A stretch of DNA of 64,000 nt from Sporanaerobium hydrogeniformans (GTDB taxonomy: Bacteria; Bacillota; Clostridia; Lachnospirales; Cellulosilyticaceae): contig NZ_PEDL01000001.1 of assembly GCF_002735925.1 (NCBI RefSeq), positions 434,001 to 498,000 on the forward strand, read 5' to 3'. Shown one piece after another: positions 54,193-62,544 of the stretch (position 1 is its first letter; each line of letters opens with the position of its first letter). The position numbers and the translations under genes were made by a program. The notes under the pieces were generated by a model. That model was given only the letters and a program-made list of their open reading frames with translations, had not been told where the DNA came from and ran no database searches.

Positions 54193-55194
54193 ATGCCATT
54201 ATTTGAATCATATGATAGAAGAATTAACCAAATTAATGAAGCTTTAAATAAATATGGAATCAAGGATATTGAAGAAGCAAGAGCTATCTGTCAAGAAAAA
54301 GGTTTTGATCCATATGAAATTACAAAAGGAATTCAACCCATTGCTTTTGAAAATGCCTGTTGGGCTTATGTTGTAGGTGCAGCAATTGCAATCAAAAAAG
54401 GTTGTCATAAGGCAGCAGAGGCGGCAGAAGCTATAGGGGAAGGTCTTCAAGCATTCTGTATTCCAGGTTCTGTAGCAGATGACCGTAAAGTAGGTTTAGG
54501 TCACGGAAATTTAGGAGCTATGCTTCTTAGAGAAGAAACAAAATGTTTCGCTTTCTTAGCAGGTCATGAAAGTTTTGCAGCTGCTGAAGGTGCTATTGGT
54601 ATTGCTCGTAGTGCAAACAAAGTACGTAAAGAAGATTTAAGAGTTATCTTAAATGGTCTTGGAAAAGATGCTGCTCAAATTATCTCTCGTATCAATGGGT
54701 TTACATATGTTCAAACTCAATTTGATTACGCTACAGGTAAAGTAACAGTTGTAAAAGAAGTTGCTTATTCAAACGGTGAACGTTCTAAGGTACGTTGCTA
54801 TGGTGCTGATGATGTGCGTGAGGGTGTAGCTATCATGCATCTTGAAGGCGTTGATGTATCCATTACAGGTAATTCAACAAATCCAACACGTTTCCAACAT
54901 CCAGTTGCTGGAACATACAAAAAAGAATGTATGGAGCAAGGTAAAAAATACTTCTCAGTAGCATCTGGTGGTGGTACAGGACGTACACTTCACCCAGATA
55001 ATATGGCAGCAGGTCCTGCTTCCTATGGTATGACAGATACAATGGGAAGAATGCACTCTGATGCACAGTTTGCAGGTTCTTCATCAGTTCCTGCTCACGT
55101 AGAGATGATGGGACTTATCGGTATGGGTAACAACCCAATGGTAGGTGCTACAGTAGCAGTAGCAGTAGCTATTGAGGAAGCAATGAATAAATAA
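54193..55194 (+). CDS. GGGtGRT family protein
   Basis: The 333-residue protein carries the naming motif ASGGGTGRTLHPDN near residues 257-270, preceded by TGNSTNPTRFQHPVAGTYKK. Other Gly-rich segments are GLGHGNLGAMLLREET, AGHESFAAAEGAIGIARSANK and GLIGMGNNPMVGA, which suggest a nucleotide- or phosphate-binding enzyme-like fold. Family function is not established. The same pairing with an iron-sulfur scaffold protein occurs in other anaerobes as I recall it. Codon use is that of a highly expressed gene. RBS GGGAGG. Terminator downstream. Confidence 0.85.
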   Translation: MPLFESYDRRINQINEALNKYGIKDIEEARAICQEKGFDPYEITKGIQPIAFENACWAYVVGAAIAIKKGCHKAAEAAEAIGEGLQAFCIPGSVADDRKVGLGHGNLGAMLLREETKCFAFLAGHESFAAAEGAIGIARSANKVRKEDLRVILNGLGKDAAQIISRINGFTYVQTQFDYATGKVTVVKEVAYSNGERSKVRCYGADDVREGVAIMHLEGVDVSITGNSTNPTRFQHPVAGTYKKECMEQGKKYFSVASGGGTGRTLHPDNMAAGPASYGMTDTMGRMHSDAQFAGSSSVPAHVEMMGLIGMGNNPMVGATVAVAVAIEEAMNK

Positions 55195-55517
55195 TGAGTG
55201 CATTCCATATGTATCAAGGATTGTAGAGAATAATTCTTTTGCAATTTGAGTAATGGATGGACAATCATTTCATAAATAAGTACAAAAAGAGGTTAGCCAC
55301 GTCATTTGGAGTAAAATACTCATGACGTGGCTAACTTTTTTTAAATTCCAATGGAATCTTTAAGAAGAGGTGTATACTGGAGTATCCCAATATATTAAGG
55401 AATAAAAACCATTATACTCTTGGTAGGTATTTTATTAAGAGTATAATAGTTTTGAAGGAGATATACAAAGCAATAATCTATGCAACGAAACTTTGAATGT
55501 TTTATGAGTCTATACTT
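55195..55517. other. Intergenic region with two hairpins
   Basis: This 323-bp gap contains the terminator at 55292-55335 and a second, 17-bp imperfect hairpin at 55405-55453. The second is followed by GAAGGAGAT, which looks like a ribosome site but has no proper ORF after it. Tiny frames at 55351 (15 codons) and 55481 (13 codons) are not supported. Confidence 0.5.
55292..55340 (+). terminator. Intrinsic terminator after the GGGtGRT gene
   Basis: The perfect 14-bp arms GTTAGCCACGTCAT and ATGACGTGGCTAAC (55292-55305, 55322-55335) are followed by seven T's. A small nested GAGTA/TACTC hairpin lies in the loop. Confidence 0.9.
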
Positions 55518-56147
55518 TTAGGTTATGTTTTGCATGGGATAATAGTATGTTTCAAAACCGTTATTAATAATAGTATGTCCACTTTTAACTTGAAAAGCAA
55601 TTAGAAACATATTTAAAAAATCCACACATGAGCCTACAGCATTAATGAGGCAGAGCCCTAATGTATACCAGTTGAGAAAGCCAAGTAAATTCAATAAAAA
55701 TACAGGTACTAGTGATAACAAAAAAAATGGCATGATAGAAATAACAAGGAATCGCTCTTTCTTAATAGGCTCTGTTGTAAATACAAAACCAAATAATCCA
55801 TTTAAACCAAAAAAGATTTTTTTAGATTTTGTAAAATTTGGTATAAATACTGCATGTATCAACTCATGAATGAGCATATAAACAAAAACGAATAGGATAT
55901 AGAGTAGCATTTTAAAATCAATACTAAATGATATAGACAGCACATCAGATATCAAAAATTCAAATAGCGTTGGTTTAAGTAAATAAGCAAGCCATAAAAT
56001 AATACTACCTAGCAAATAAGAGAATGGCAGAGAAAATAATACAGCTAAGCTAAAATTTCGAGGTTCTTTTATTTTTTTCCATCCATTTTCGATTAGCTGA
56101 TTACTTAATTGTCTATCTGTTGCAGGCAACTTTCTCACATATTTCAT
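55518..56147 (-). CDS. DUF3267 family membrane protein, putative zinc metallopeptidase
   Basis: The 209-residue protein has about five hydrophobic helices and a zincin-type motif MLIHELIHAVF, with His94-Glu95-x-x-His98 inside a membrane-proximal helix. This is the DUF3267 signature. The family is thought to be intramembrane or membrane-associated metallopeptidases, unproven. An N-terminal soluble part (about 1-35) contains LPATDRQLSNQLIENGW. The third metal ligand cannot be assigned. It is monocistronic on the reverse strand; an RBS-like AAGGATG lies upstream. Confidence 0.78.
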   Translation of the reverse strand: MKYVRKLPATDRQLSNQLIENGWKKIKEPRNFSLAVLFSLPFSYLLGSIILWLAYLLKPTLFEFLISDVLSISFSIDFKMLLYILFVFVYMLIHELIHAVFIPNFTKSKKIFFGLNGLFGFVFTTEPIKKERFLVISIMPFFLLSLVPVFLLNLLGFLNWYTLGLCLINAVGSCVDFLNMFLIAFQVKSGHTIINNGFETYYYPMQNIT

Positions 56148-56383
56148 AGTATATACACATCCTTAAATTCAAATATTGCATATTAGAGTTTAGCATAATA
56201 AAAAGAATAGATTCGATTAGCAAAATAATTTTTATTAAGACAAGAAAATAAGAGAGTAAGTATACTGACCTACTCCCTCTAAATAATATATATTTAATAT
56301 TAATTCAAATTATAATTAAGAAGTAAAAGGATATCTATCAATTTTATCTTTAATTATATCAGATAAAACATGTTATAGGTAGA

Positions 56384-56842
56384 TTATCCATTAAGATTTA
56401 ACAAATAATTATATTTATCAGCATGTTTAAGTTCATCTGTTAAAATTTCAAAAACCATATCCCTATAGTACTCTATAGGAAGTCCAGCACGAATATCACG
56501 ATAACGTTCTACAGCTGATAGCTCTCCAAATAAAGCATCTTTTAATCCTTGTTTATAAGAAGAGGGTTTCTCAAAATTAACATCTTGGGAGACAGATATA
56601 TCTTGACCTGTAAAAAATTTATAAATTTCTCTAAACATCTGATTATGCTTTTTTTCATCATCACGAATAGAAGTAATAATGTCTTTTTCAGCTTGTGTAG
56701 GAGCTACAGAAATAAGGTAGCTATAAAAAAGCTCATCTTCTTTCTCGCCTTGGACAGCATTATAAATCAGTTTAAGTGCTTGCTCTAATGTTTTATAAGT
56801 TGTAAGTATATCTTTGCGATATCTTCTAAAATTTTGATTCAT
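56384..56842 (-). CDS. Ferritin-like diiron protein
   Basis: The 152-residue protein has the four-helix ferritin-like pattern. The ligands are Glu33 or Glu37 on helix 1, Glu63-Lys-Lys-His66 (ExxH) on helix 2, Glu107 on helix 3 (GELSAVERY) and Glu137-Leu-Lys-His140 (ExxH) on helix 4. That is a complete diiron site. It resembles rubrerythrin-like proteins but has no rubredoxin domain. A role in oxidative-stress defence or iron handling is likely. A 66-residue relative lies 345 bp away on the same strand. Reverse-strand RBS AAGGAG. Confidence 0.82.
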   Translation of the reverse strand: MNQNFRRYRKDILTTYKTLEQALKLIYNAVQGEKEDELFYSYLISVAPTQAEKDIITSIRDDEKKHNQMFREIYKFFTGQDISVSQDVNFEKPSSYKQGLKDALFGELSAVERYRDIRAGLPIEYYRDMVFEILTDELKHADKYNYLLNLNG

Positions 56843-57187
56843 TTTTTATCTCCTTATTAAGAATGGTTTATTCTATTTTATTCATAAATTTAAAATAGAT
56901 GTATGTCTTTTGCCTTCAATCGAATAGCTCTTAGTATTAGGAGCCATTTTACATATTGATATTTAATTGTAAATTGGCTTAAAGCATATACCTAATAATT
57001 TCATAATAGGAGATACTTGTATAAAAATATCTTTAGAATTATATTTTCCAAACTTTCGTTCTTTTATTTCTTTAAAGTCCTTTTCTAATGTATCCTATAT
57101 ATGAAGATGTTAATTAATAAAAGGCTATAAAAAGAAAATATCTTCACAAGCAGTAGGTATAATTTATTAAAGAATTTTACCTATAAA
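56843..57187. other. AT-rich gap with a gene remnant
   Basis: The gap holds a possible decayed coding fragment (listed separately) and must hold the promoter of the ferritin-like gene. I see no clear terminator or complete gene. Confidence 0.45.
56963..57094 (-). pseudogene. Possible C-terminal remnant of a lost gene
   Basis: On the reverse strand 43 codons read open from just after a TAG (57097-57095) to a TAA at 56965-56963. They give LEKDFKEIKERKFGKY, NSKDIFIQVSPIMKLLG and ICFKPIYN. The composition is protein-like rather than random AT-rich translation. The frame has no start codon near its beginning, and the only ATG is 12 codons from the end. I do not recognise the family. It could be chance. 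Confidence 0.35.
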
Positions 57188-57388
57188 TTACTTATCTTGA
57201 TAGGATGAAATAATCTCTCTTAATTTTGTTGCATGCATTCCCTCGTCTTCTGCAAATTGTTTGAAAACTTGTTTAAGTTCATGGTCATCCATTTCATTTG
57301 AATAAGTTTGGAAATCTCTAACAAGTTCTTTTGAATTTTCCCAAGCCCTCATCAATTTATCATATGTGGTAGTTTGTGTTTTGTTCAT
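57188..57388 (-). CDS. 66-residue half-ferritin-like protein
   Basis: The 66-residue protein consists of two helices. Helix 1 has Glu17 and Glu21 in AWENSKELV, and helix 2 has FAEDEGMHATKL, an Exx-His (Glu49, His52) motif. Together these make half of a ferritin-like diiron site. A homodimer or tetramer could rebuild a four-helix bundle, as in other half-size ferritin-like proteins; this is inference. The reverse-strand RBS is AAAGGAG, at good spacing. A full-length ferritin-like protein is encoded 345 bp away in the same direction. Confidence 0.75.
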   Translation of the reverse strand: MNKTQTTTYDKLMRAWENSKELVRDFQTYSNEMDDHELKQVFKQFAEDEGMHATKLREIISSYQDK

Positions 57389-57706
57389 TAATAAAATCTC
57401 CTTTTCATTAGAGTAATATAGATAGTATTTTCGCTTAGATATAAGAAATATTCATATATTATTTAAGATAGGTTATTTTAATTGAAATAAAAGGAATTTT
57501 AGTGTAGCTTCAATTTAACTAATTATTAGTTCCAGTGATAGGAATGATAATTAGAGTTGTTTTATTCTAGATATAAAAAAAACAGTTGCTTAAGCAACTG
57601 TCTATAAAATCAATGTTGTAAAATGAATAAAGGAATAAAAATCATATAAAGTAAATAATTCCTCTGAAAATTTTGAGCATATATAGTTTTTTAAGATGGA
57701 TAGTTA
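57389..57706. other. Intergenic region with one terminator
   Basis: This 318-bp gap is AT-rich. It contains the palindromic terminator at 57575-57601 and nothing else I can recognise. Confidence 0.5.
57575..57601 (-). terminator. Terminator of the 99-residue protein gene
   Basis: The perfect palindrome ACAGTTGCTTAAGCAACTGT (57582-57601) is followed, on the reverse strand, by a run of T's, about 105 bases after the stop codon. Confidence 0.85.
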
Positions 57707-58006
57707 CTATGCGACATATAATATTCTTCCCTGAGAAGCTGTAACGGTAGGAACTAAATTTGCAGTATTTTCGAAGGTAAAAGAAGTTGAGGTGTTTGCA
57801 GCTATGGTACCAGCAGTAGTTTTAGGAAGTGTGAAGGTAACAGTTGTGGTAGCTGATGTTGAGTCAGTAAGGAGTGCATAAAAATAAATATTTGAATTCT
57901 CGGCATAGTCAAATTCATTAGTGTTAGTAAAAGTAATATCAAAGAATGTATTAGGAGTATTTGCATCTAATGCTTGTGCGTCAGTAACAGTAACGTTAAT
58001 TGCCAT
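57707..58006 (-). CDS. Small Thr-rich beta protein, function unknown
   Basis: The true start is at 58006, preceded by GAAAGGAGG at good spacing; a longer in-frame start at 58096 has none. The 99-residue protein has no signal peptide, no Cys and almost no Lys, and is very rich in Thr, Ala and Asn, as in TDSTSATTTVTFTLPKTT and AANTSTSFTFENT. An alternating polar/apolar pattern suggests a beta-sandwich. Such composition is seen in surface or self-assembling proteins. I do not recognise a family. It has a strong RBS and a terminator, so it is probably expressed. It is divergent from the DNRLRE-like gene. Confidence 0.7.
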   Translation of the reverse strand: MAINVTVTDAQALDANTPNTFFDITFTNTNEFDYAENSNIYFYALLTDSTSATTTVTFTLPKTTAGTIAANTSTSFTFENTANLVPTVTASQGRILYVA

Positions 58007-58173
58007 AAATAAGCCTCCTTTCAAATGATTTATTTTTGAAGGTTTAAAAAGGATACTTTCTAATACAATATATGCGGTATACGATAGGATGTTCAAAAAA
58101 TCTTAAAACAATAAATAAAGGGTAATCAAGAAGTAGAAAGAATGTATATGATATAAGGGAAAGGGGAGATAAG

Positions 58174-58749
58174 ATGAGTTTAATGGATTTGAAATGTCAA
58201 GAATCAATTTATATAACAGAAGAGTGCTGCTATAATGATAATGATGCTGAAAGGCTATTGTTAGGTAAAGATTATCACAGACGTTATTTGGTTTATTTAT
58301 TTTTTGATTTACCACCGTATGCCTATATTAGAAGTCTAAAAGAAGCTAGGATTATCCTTTTTAAACTACCACAGGTTAAACAAAATGATATTAACTTGAA
58401 AAAACAATGTGTAAGATATAGTGTAGGCGCCTTATTAAATTTCTTTAGTATTTATAGCTGTAATTGTTCTCCAACATTCATCGACTCTAATCAAATAGTA
58501 ACCTTTCAAGATGAATATTGCTGTAGTTATACAGAAATAGACATTACACATATTGTTAAAACTTGGATTGAAGAGAAAATAGAAAATAAAGGGGTATTAT
58601 TGTATGGAAATGAAAATGCCCCTCTTATTATTTATGCATCAAATAGATATAAAATACAAGGAATGCAACCAAGGCTTCGGTTAATTTATGAAGACCAGTG
58701 TGTATGTAAGCCATTGTCTTCAGTTCCCTGTACTATTATAGTAAAATGA
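58174..58749 (+). CDS. Cys-rich DNRLRE-like protein, possibly spore- or cell-surface
   Basis: The 191-residue protein starts at ATG after GGGGAGAT. It shows the DNRLRE-type pattern: RYLVYLFFDLPPYA, SLKEARIILFKL, then EIDITHIVKTWIEEKIENKG split at Thr/Trp, GVLLYG and PRLRLIYE at the end. At least ten Cys residues are spread over it, including two CC pairs (ECC, YCC), which is unusual for this fold. There is no signal peptide. Cys-rich intracellularly made proteins of this sort often end up in the spore coat, but that is inference. It is divergent from the Thr-rich gene. Confidence 0.65.
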   Translation: MSLMDLKCQESIYITEECCYNDNDAERLLLGKDYHRRYLVYLFFDLPPYAYIRSLKEARIILFKLPQVKQNDINLKKQCVRYSVGALLNFFSIYSCNCSPTFIDSNQIVTFQDEYCCSYTEIDITHIVKTWIEEKIENKGVLLYGNENAPLIIYASNRYKIQGMQPRLRLIYEDQCVCKPLSSVPCTIIVK

Positions 58750-58808
58750 TTTATTTGGTAGGTCTTGTTTAAAGTATTTCAAGTGTTCTTAAATCAAAGA
58801 TAGTTTTT

Positions 58809-58838
58809 AGAGCTGGAGAAATCCGGCTCTTTTTTAGA
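58809..58838 (+). terminator. Intrinsic terminator after the DNRLRE-like gene
   Basis: AGAGCTGG pairs with CCGGCTCT, with one wobble, followed by T's. Confidence 0.75.
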
Positions 58839-58927
58839 AAGAAATTTTGTTTTTAAAAAGTAATCCTACGTATAGTACGGTTGAGTTTATTAAGTTAAGC
58901 CATTAAGCACTTAAATAAAGAATAGGA

Positions 58928-59413
58928 TTATTTACCTAAGGTAGAAAGGAAATTAGAAACAAAGTTAAGTGTATTGTTAGCATATACTCTAAAACCAAAA
59001 TAACGTTCTAAAGTAGAAAATTTCTCTAGAGCACTTTGTTTGACAGAGAAGGACTTTAGTTCATCTAATGAATTTTGAGCATAGTTACTAGCAGTTAAAA
59101 GAAGTCTAATTTGCTCAGACTGAGCCAGGCTGTTTTTATTAGAAGCAAGCTCACTGATTAATTTACCACTAATACTTTGTAGTGAATTACTAATATAATT
59201 GAATTCAGGCTGAAGATTCTGAGAAGATAACGTATCATCTGGAAAAGCAACTTTTTCACCAAGTGTAAAAATTTGATTTTGGATAGTTATTAAATCGTTT
59301 AAATAACCCTCGATTACACTTTGGTTAGGCATGGAACTTGCCTTAGTAGATGTGCAGGCTATAAAGCTAAAGGAAAGTAATATAAAGAAATAAGTTTTAA
59401 GTTTTGAAAACAT
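58928..59413 (-). CDS. Uncharacterised small lipoprotein
   Basis: The ATG at 59413 is preceded by GCAGGAGGTG; an in-frame start at 59443 is weaker. The 161-residue protein has a signal sequence MFSKLKTYFFILLSF with lipobox FIAC, so Cys20 would be lipidated. A helical body follows with LQPEFNYISNSLQSISGKL split at Ser and a Gln/Asn-rich middle. No family recognised. It would face outward from the membrane. Confidence 0.72.
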   Translation of the reverse strand: MFSKLKTYFFILLSFSFIACTSTKASSMPNQSVIEGYLNDLITIQNQIFTLGEKVAFPDDTLSSQNLQPEFNYISNSLQSISGKLISELASNKNSLAQSEQIRLLLTASNYAQNSLDELKSFSVKQSALEKFSTLERYFGFRVYANNTLNFVSNFLSTLGK

Positions 59414-59568
59414 AGTATTCACCTCCTGCTTATTATGAGGCAATTTAAAAGAAAATATATAGACACAATGAAAATATAGGGAACTGATGGTATAATATAA
59501 GGAAAAAAATGAAATATTTAAATAATGGGTAAGATTTACCTAAATAAAATAAAAGGGGACAGATCGCT

Positions 59569-60519
59569 ATGAAGCCGCTTATCTCGGTAATTGTACCGAT
59601 GTATTTTGAAGAAAAAATAGTAGAGATATGTTATACACGCTTAACACAGGTAATGAGTAAAGAAACTACTTATGACTATGAGCTTTTATTCATAAATGAT
59701 GGAAGTAAGGATGCTACCCTAACACTTCTTTTAGAAAAAGCAAAGCAAGATAGACATGTAAAGGTTATTAGTTTTTCTAGAAATTTTGGTCATCAAGCAG
59801 CAGTATCTTGTGGGATTGCATATGCTAAAGGTGAAGCACTTGTTATTATCGATGCAGATTTACAGGACCCTCCTGAACTTATTCCACAAATGCTCAATCT
59901 ATGGAAACAAGGAAATGAAGTGGTATATGGTAAGCGAAAAAGACGTAAAGGTGAGACTTGGTTTAAACTAACAACAGCTAAAATTTTTTATCGCTTATTA
60001 GGTTGGTTAACGGAAGTAGAGATTCCTGTTGATACAGGTGATTTCAGGTTAATTGACCGTAAAGTAGCAGAAGTTATTAAAGCTTTACCGGAACATAATC
60101 GTTTTTTAAGAGGGTTAGTAGCTTGGACAGGCTTTCGTCAAATACCTCTTGTATATGAAAGAGAAGCTCGTTTTGCAGGAGAAACTAAATACCCACTGAA
60201 AAAGATGATTCATTTTGCATTGGATGGGATTTTTTCTTTTTCCGCTAAACCTCTTAAGCTTATTATTAATATTGGCTTGCTAGCTGTTCTTGTTTCACTG
60301 GGAGTGCTAATTTACTCTTTGGTAGCGTATCTTTCTACAGGTATTTCTACAGTTAGAGGATGGACTTCTTTGATGGTAGTCATTACCTTTTTAGGGGGAG
60401 TACAGTTAGTATCTATAGGGATACTAGGAGAATATATTGGGAGGATGTATGACGAAAGTAAAGGCAGGCCTTTGTACATTGTAGATAAAACGTATAATAT
60501 TGAAAGGCAAGATGAGTAA
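59569..60519 (+). CDS. Polyprenyl-phosphate glycosyltransferase (GT2, GtrB/DPM1-like)
   Basis: The 316-residue enzyme transfers a sugar from a nucleotide donor to a lipid carrier at the membrane. The GT2 domain has SVIVPMYFEE, ELLFINDGSKD, SRNFGHQAA, the metal-binding DADLQDPPELI and VDTGDFRLID. A C-terminal pair of membrane helices (about 228-249 and 268-290) ends with LGEYIGRMYDESKGRPLYIV. This matches bactoprenol glucosyltransferases. RBS AAAAGGGG. It stands alone, with a terminator downstream. The sugar and the final acceptor are unknown. Confidence 0.9.
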   Translation: MKPLISVIVPMYFEEKIVEICYTRLTQVMSKETTYDYELLFINDGSKDATLTLLLEKAKQDRHVKVISFSRNFGHQAAVSCGIAYAKGEALVIIDADLQDPPELIPQMLNLWKQGNEVVYGKRKRRKGETWFKLTTAKIFYRLLGWLTEVEIPVDTGDFRLIDRKVAEVIKALPEHNRFLRGLVAWTGFRQIPLVYEREARFAGETKYPLKKMIHFALDGIFSFSAKPLKLIINIGLLAVLVSLGVLIYSLVAYLSTGISTVRGWTSLMVVITFLGGVQLVSIGILGEYIGRMYDESKGRPLYIVDKTYNIERQDE

Positions 60520-60545
60520 TAAAAAATAAAAAACATATAAAGAAG

Positions 60546-60596
60546 GAGTAGTAGATAGGATGTTTTTAAATAACATTCTCTCTACTACTCTTTTTT
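60546..60596 (+). terminator. Intrinsic terminator after the glycosyltransferase gene
   Basis: GAGTAGTAGA pairs with TCTACTACTC, with an inner ATGTT/AACAT pairing and a following T-run. Confidence 0.85.
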
Positions 60597-60779
60597 ATAA
60601 AGTGACTTATTATATATTGAATGGCTCTCCTATATAAATAATTTTTAATATATTAATTTTAAAAATATAAAATTACATTAAAACTAAATTTTCTATTTTT
60701 AAAAAAATAAAATAATAAATTTATATATTATTATGTAAAAATTTAAATAATAATATATTTTATAATAAATTTAATATTA

Positions 60780-60809
60780 TTGAAAATAATCAGAAACAAG
60801 TAGTATAAT
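60780..60809 (+). promoter_or_regulatory. Promoter of the pil operon
   Basis: TTGAAA at 60780-60785 and TATAAT at 60804-60809 are spaced by 18 bases, preceded by a long A/T tract that could act as an UP element. Confidence 0.65.
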
Positions 60810-60855
60810 TAATATAAACAAAATAACCAACAAAACTATTTACTTAGGAGAACTT

Positions 60856-62529
60856 ATGAAAAAAGTAGAGCGAAAAAAGTTAGGTGATTTACTTTATGAA
60901 ACAGGTATGATTTCTAAGGAACAATTAGATTGGGTTATAAAGGAACAGAAACGTACAGGAAAGCGTATAGGAGAAGTGATTACTGAGTCAGGGCTTCTTA
61001 CCGAAAAGGATCTAATGGGGGCTTTAGAGTTTCAACTAGGCATACCTCATATGGATCTTGAAAAGTACACCATTGATTATACCATTGCATCAAAGGTACC
61101 TGAAAGTATTGCAAGAAGATATGTTGTTGTAGCTGTGGGGTATGAAGGAGATAAGCTGAAGGTAGCCATGAAAGATCCACTAGATATGTTTGCATTGGAT
61201 GACCTTAAGATTTCAACTAAGATGGAGATTGTGCCTATTTTGGCTGCTGAGAAGGAAATAAATGATTTGCTTAATCAAATCTATGCATCTAATAAAACAA
61301 AAAACATTGTATTTGAACTAGAAAAGCAAATTCAAGAAGATGTCAATAAGCAAGTAGAAGAAGAAACAGAAGAAAATGCACCTATGGTACAGCTTGTAAA
61401 TAACATTTTGCAGCGTTCTATTTTAAAAGAAGCCTCTGATATTCATATTGAGCCTTTTGAAAGCTATGTGCGTGTCAGATACCGTATTGATGGGCAACTT
61501 CAAGAACTGACACGTACTAAAAAAGAAACCTTAAATGGGATTACAGCGCGTATAAAAATTCTTTCAGGTTTAGATATTGCTGAGAGGCGCCTTCCGCAAG
61601 ATGGACGTATGTCACGGGTGGTAGAAGGCCAGCAAGTAGATTGTAGAGTAAGTATTTTACCAACTATTTATGGTGAGAAAACAGTTATTCGTTTGATGTA
61701 TCGAACAGGTCGTACCTTTAGTTTAACAGAGTTGGGCCTTCATCCACAGGATTTAGAAAAAGTGAAAAATATGCTAAAAAACCCACATGGTATTATCTTA
61801 GCAACAGGCCCCACAGGAAGTGGAAAGTCTACAACCTTGGTAGCCGCCCTTAAGGAACTCAACAAAAACAATGTGAATATCATTACAGTTGAAGATCCTG
61901 TAGAAAATATGATAGAGGGAATTAATCAAGTTTCTATTAATAGTAAAATTGGGTTAACTTTTGCTAATTCTTTAAGAGCTATACTACGACAAGACCCAGA
62001 TATTATTATGGTAGGAGAAATGCGTGATAGTGAAACCAGTAGTATTGCTATACGCGCTGCTATAACAGGACATTTGGTACTCAGTACCTTACATACGAAT
62101 GATGCACCAAGTAGCATAGCACGGCTTATTGATATGGGAACAGAACCTTTTATGGTAGGAGCTGCTTTAAAGGGAGTTATTTCTCAGCGATTAGTGCGCA
62201 AAGTCTGTCCGAATTGTAAACAAAAATATACAGTTACTTCAGCAGATGAACTCATTTATAAGGTACCAAAGGGGACAGTAGTCTATGCCCCAAGAGGATG
62301 TAGTATGTGTCATTATACAGGCTATAAGGGGCGAATTGCCATTCATGAGATTATGCTCGTAGACAGTATATTAGAAGGATTCATTGCAGCTAATCATTTA
62401 AGTAATGAAGAACTTAAAATAGAGTGTATAAAACGAGGGATGCGTACCTTATGGGATAATGCATATTATAATGTTTTAGAAGGTCATACAACGTTACAAG
62501 AAATGCTGCGTATAGCTTATGAACAATAA
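60856..62529 (+). CDS. pilB: Type IV pilus assembly ATPase PilB (GspE family)
   Basis: The 557-residue AAA-type secretion ATPase drives pilus extension. An N-terminal MshEN/T2SSE_N domain (1 to about 145, LGDLLYETGMISKEQL) precedes the ATPase. Walker A is GPTGSGKST (318-326). The Asp box (DIHIEPFE) and the His box region ILRQDPDIIMVGEMRDSET, here split at Ile/Met, are in place. A zinc-binding tetra-Cys lies near 449-490 (CPNC and CSMC). RBS AGGAGAA. First gene of an operon with pilT 15 bp later. Confidence 0.94.
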   Translation: MKKVERKKLGDLLYETGMISKEQLDWVIKEQKRTGKRIGEVITESGLLTEKDLMGALEFQLGIPHMDLEKYTIDYTIASKVPESIARRYVVVAVGYEGDKLKVAMKDPLDMFALDDLKISTKMEIVPILAAEKEINDLLNQIYASNKTKNIVFELEKQIQEDVNKQVEEETEENAPMVQLVNNILQRSILKEASDIHIEPFESYVRVRYRIDGQLQELTRTKKETLNGITARIKILSGLDIAERRLPQDGRMSRVVEGQQVDCRVSILPTIYGEKTVIRLMYRTGRTFSLTELGLHPQDLEKVKNMLKNPHGIILATGPTGSGKSTTLVAALKELNKNNVNIITVEDPVENMIEGINQVSINSKIGLTFANSLRAILRQDPDIIMVGEMRDSETSSIAIRAAITGHLVLSTLHTNDAPSSIARLIDMGTEPFMVGAALKGVISQRLVRKVCPNCKQKYTVTSADELIYKVPKGTVVYAPRGCSMCHYTGYKGRIAIHEIMLVDSILEGFIAANHLSNEELKIECIKRGMRTLWDNAYYNVLEGHTTLQEMLRIAYEQ

Positions 62530-62544
62530 GATAAGGGGTCGGTA

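Larger units (their letters stand above)
60520..60855. other. AT-rich intergenic region upstream of the pilus operon
   Basis: A terminator (60546-60596) is followed by about 180 bases of nearly pure A/T, then a promoter at 60780-60809. No coding frame is visible. Confidence 0.6.

Noticed and set aside
55195-59500. The AT-rich small-gene stretch as a prophage or genomic island
   Set aside because: No integrase, phage structural gene, tRNA or flanking repeats; it looks like a gene-poor accessory stretch only.
60600-60780. AT-rich tract as a replication origin or attachment site
   Set aside because: No DnaA boxes, direct repeats or integrase nearby; it is better explained as an upstream promoter element.
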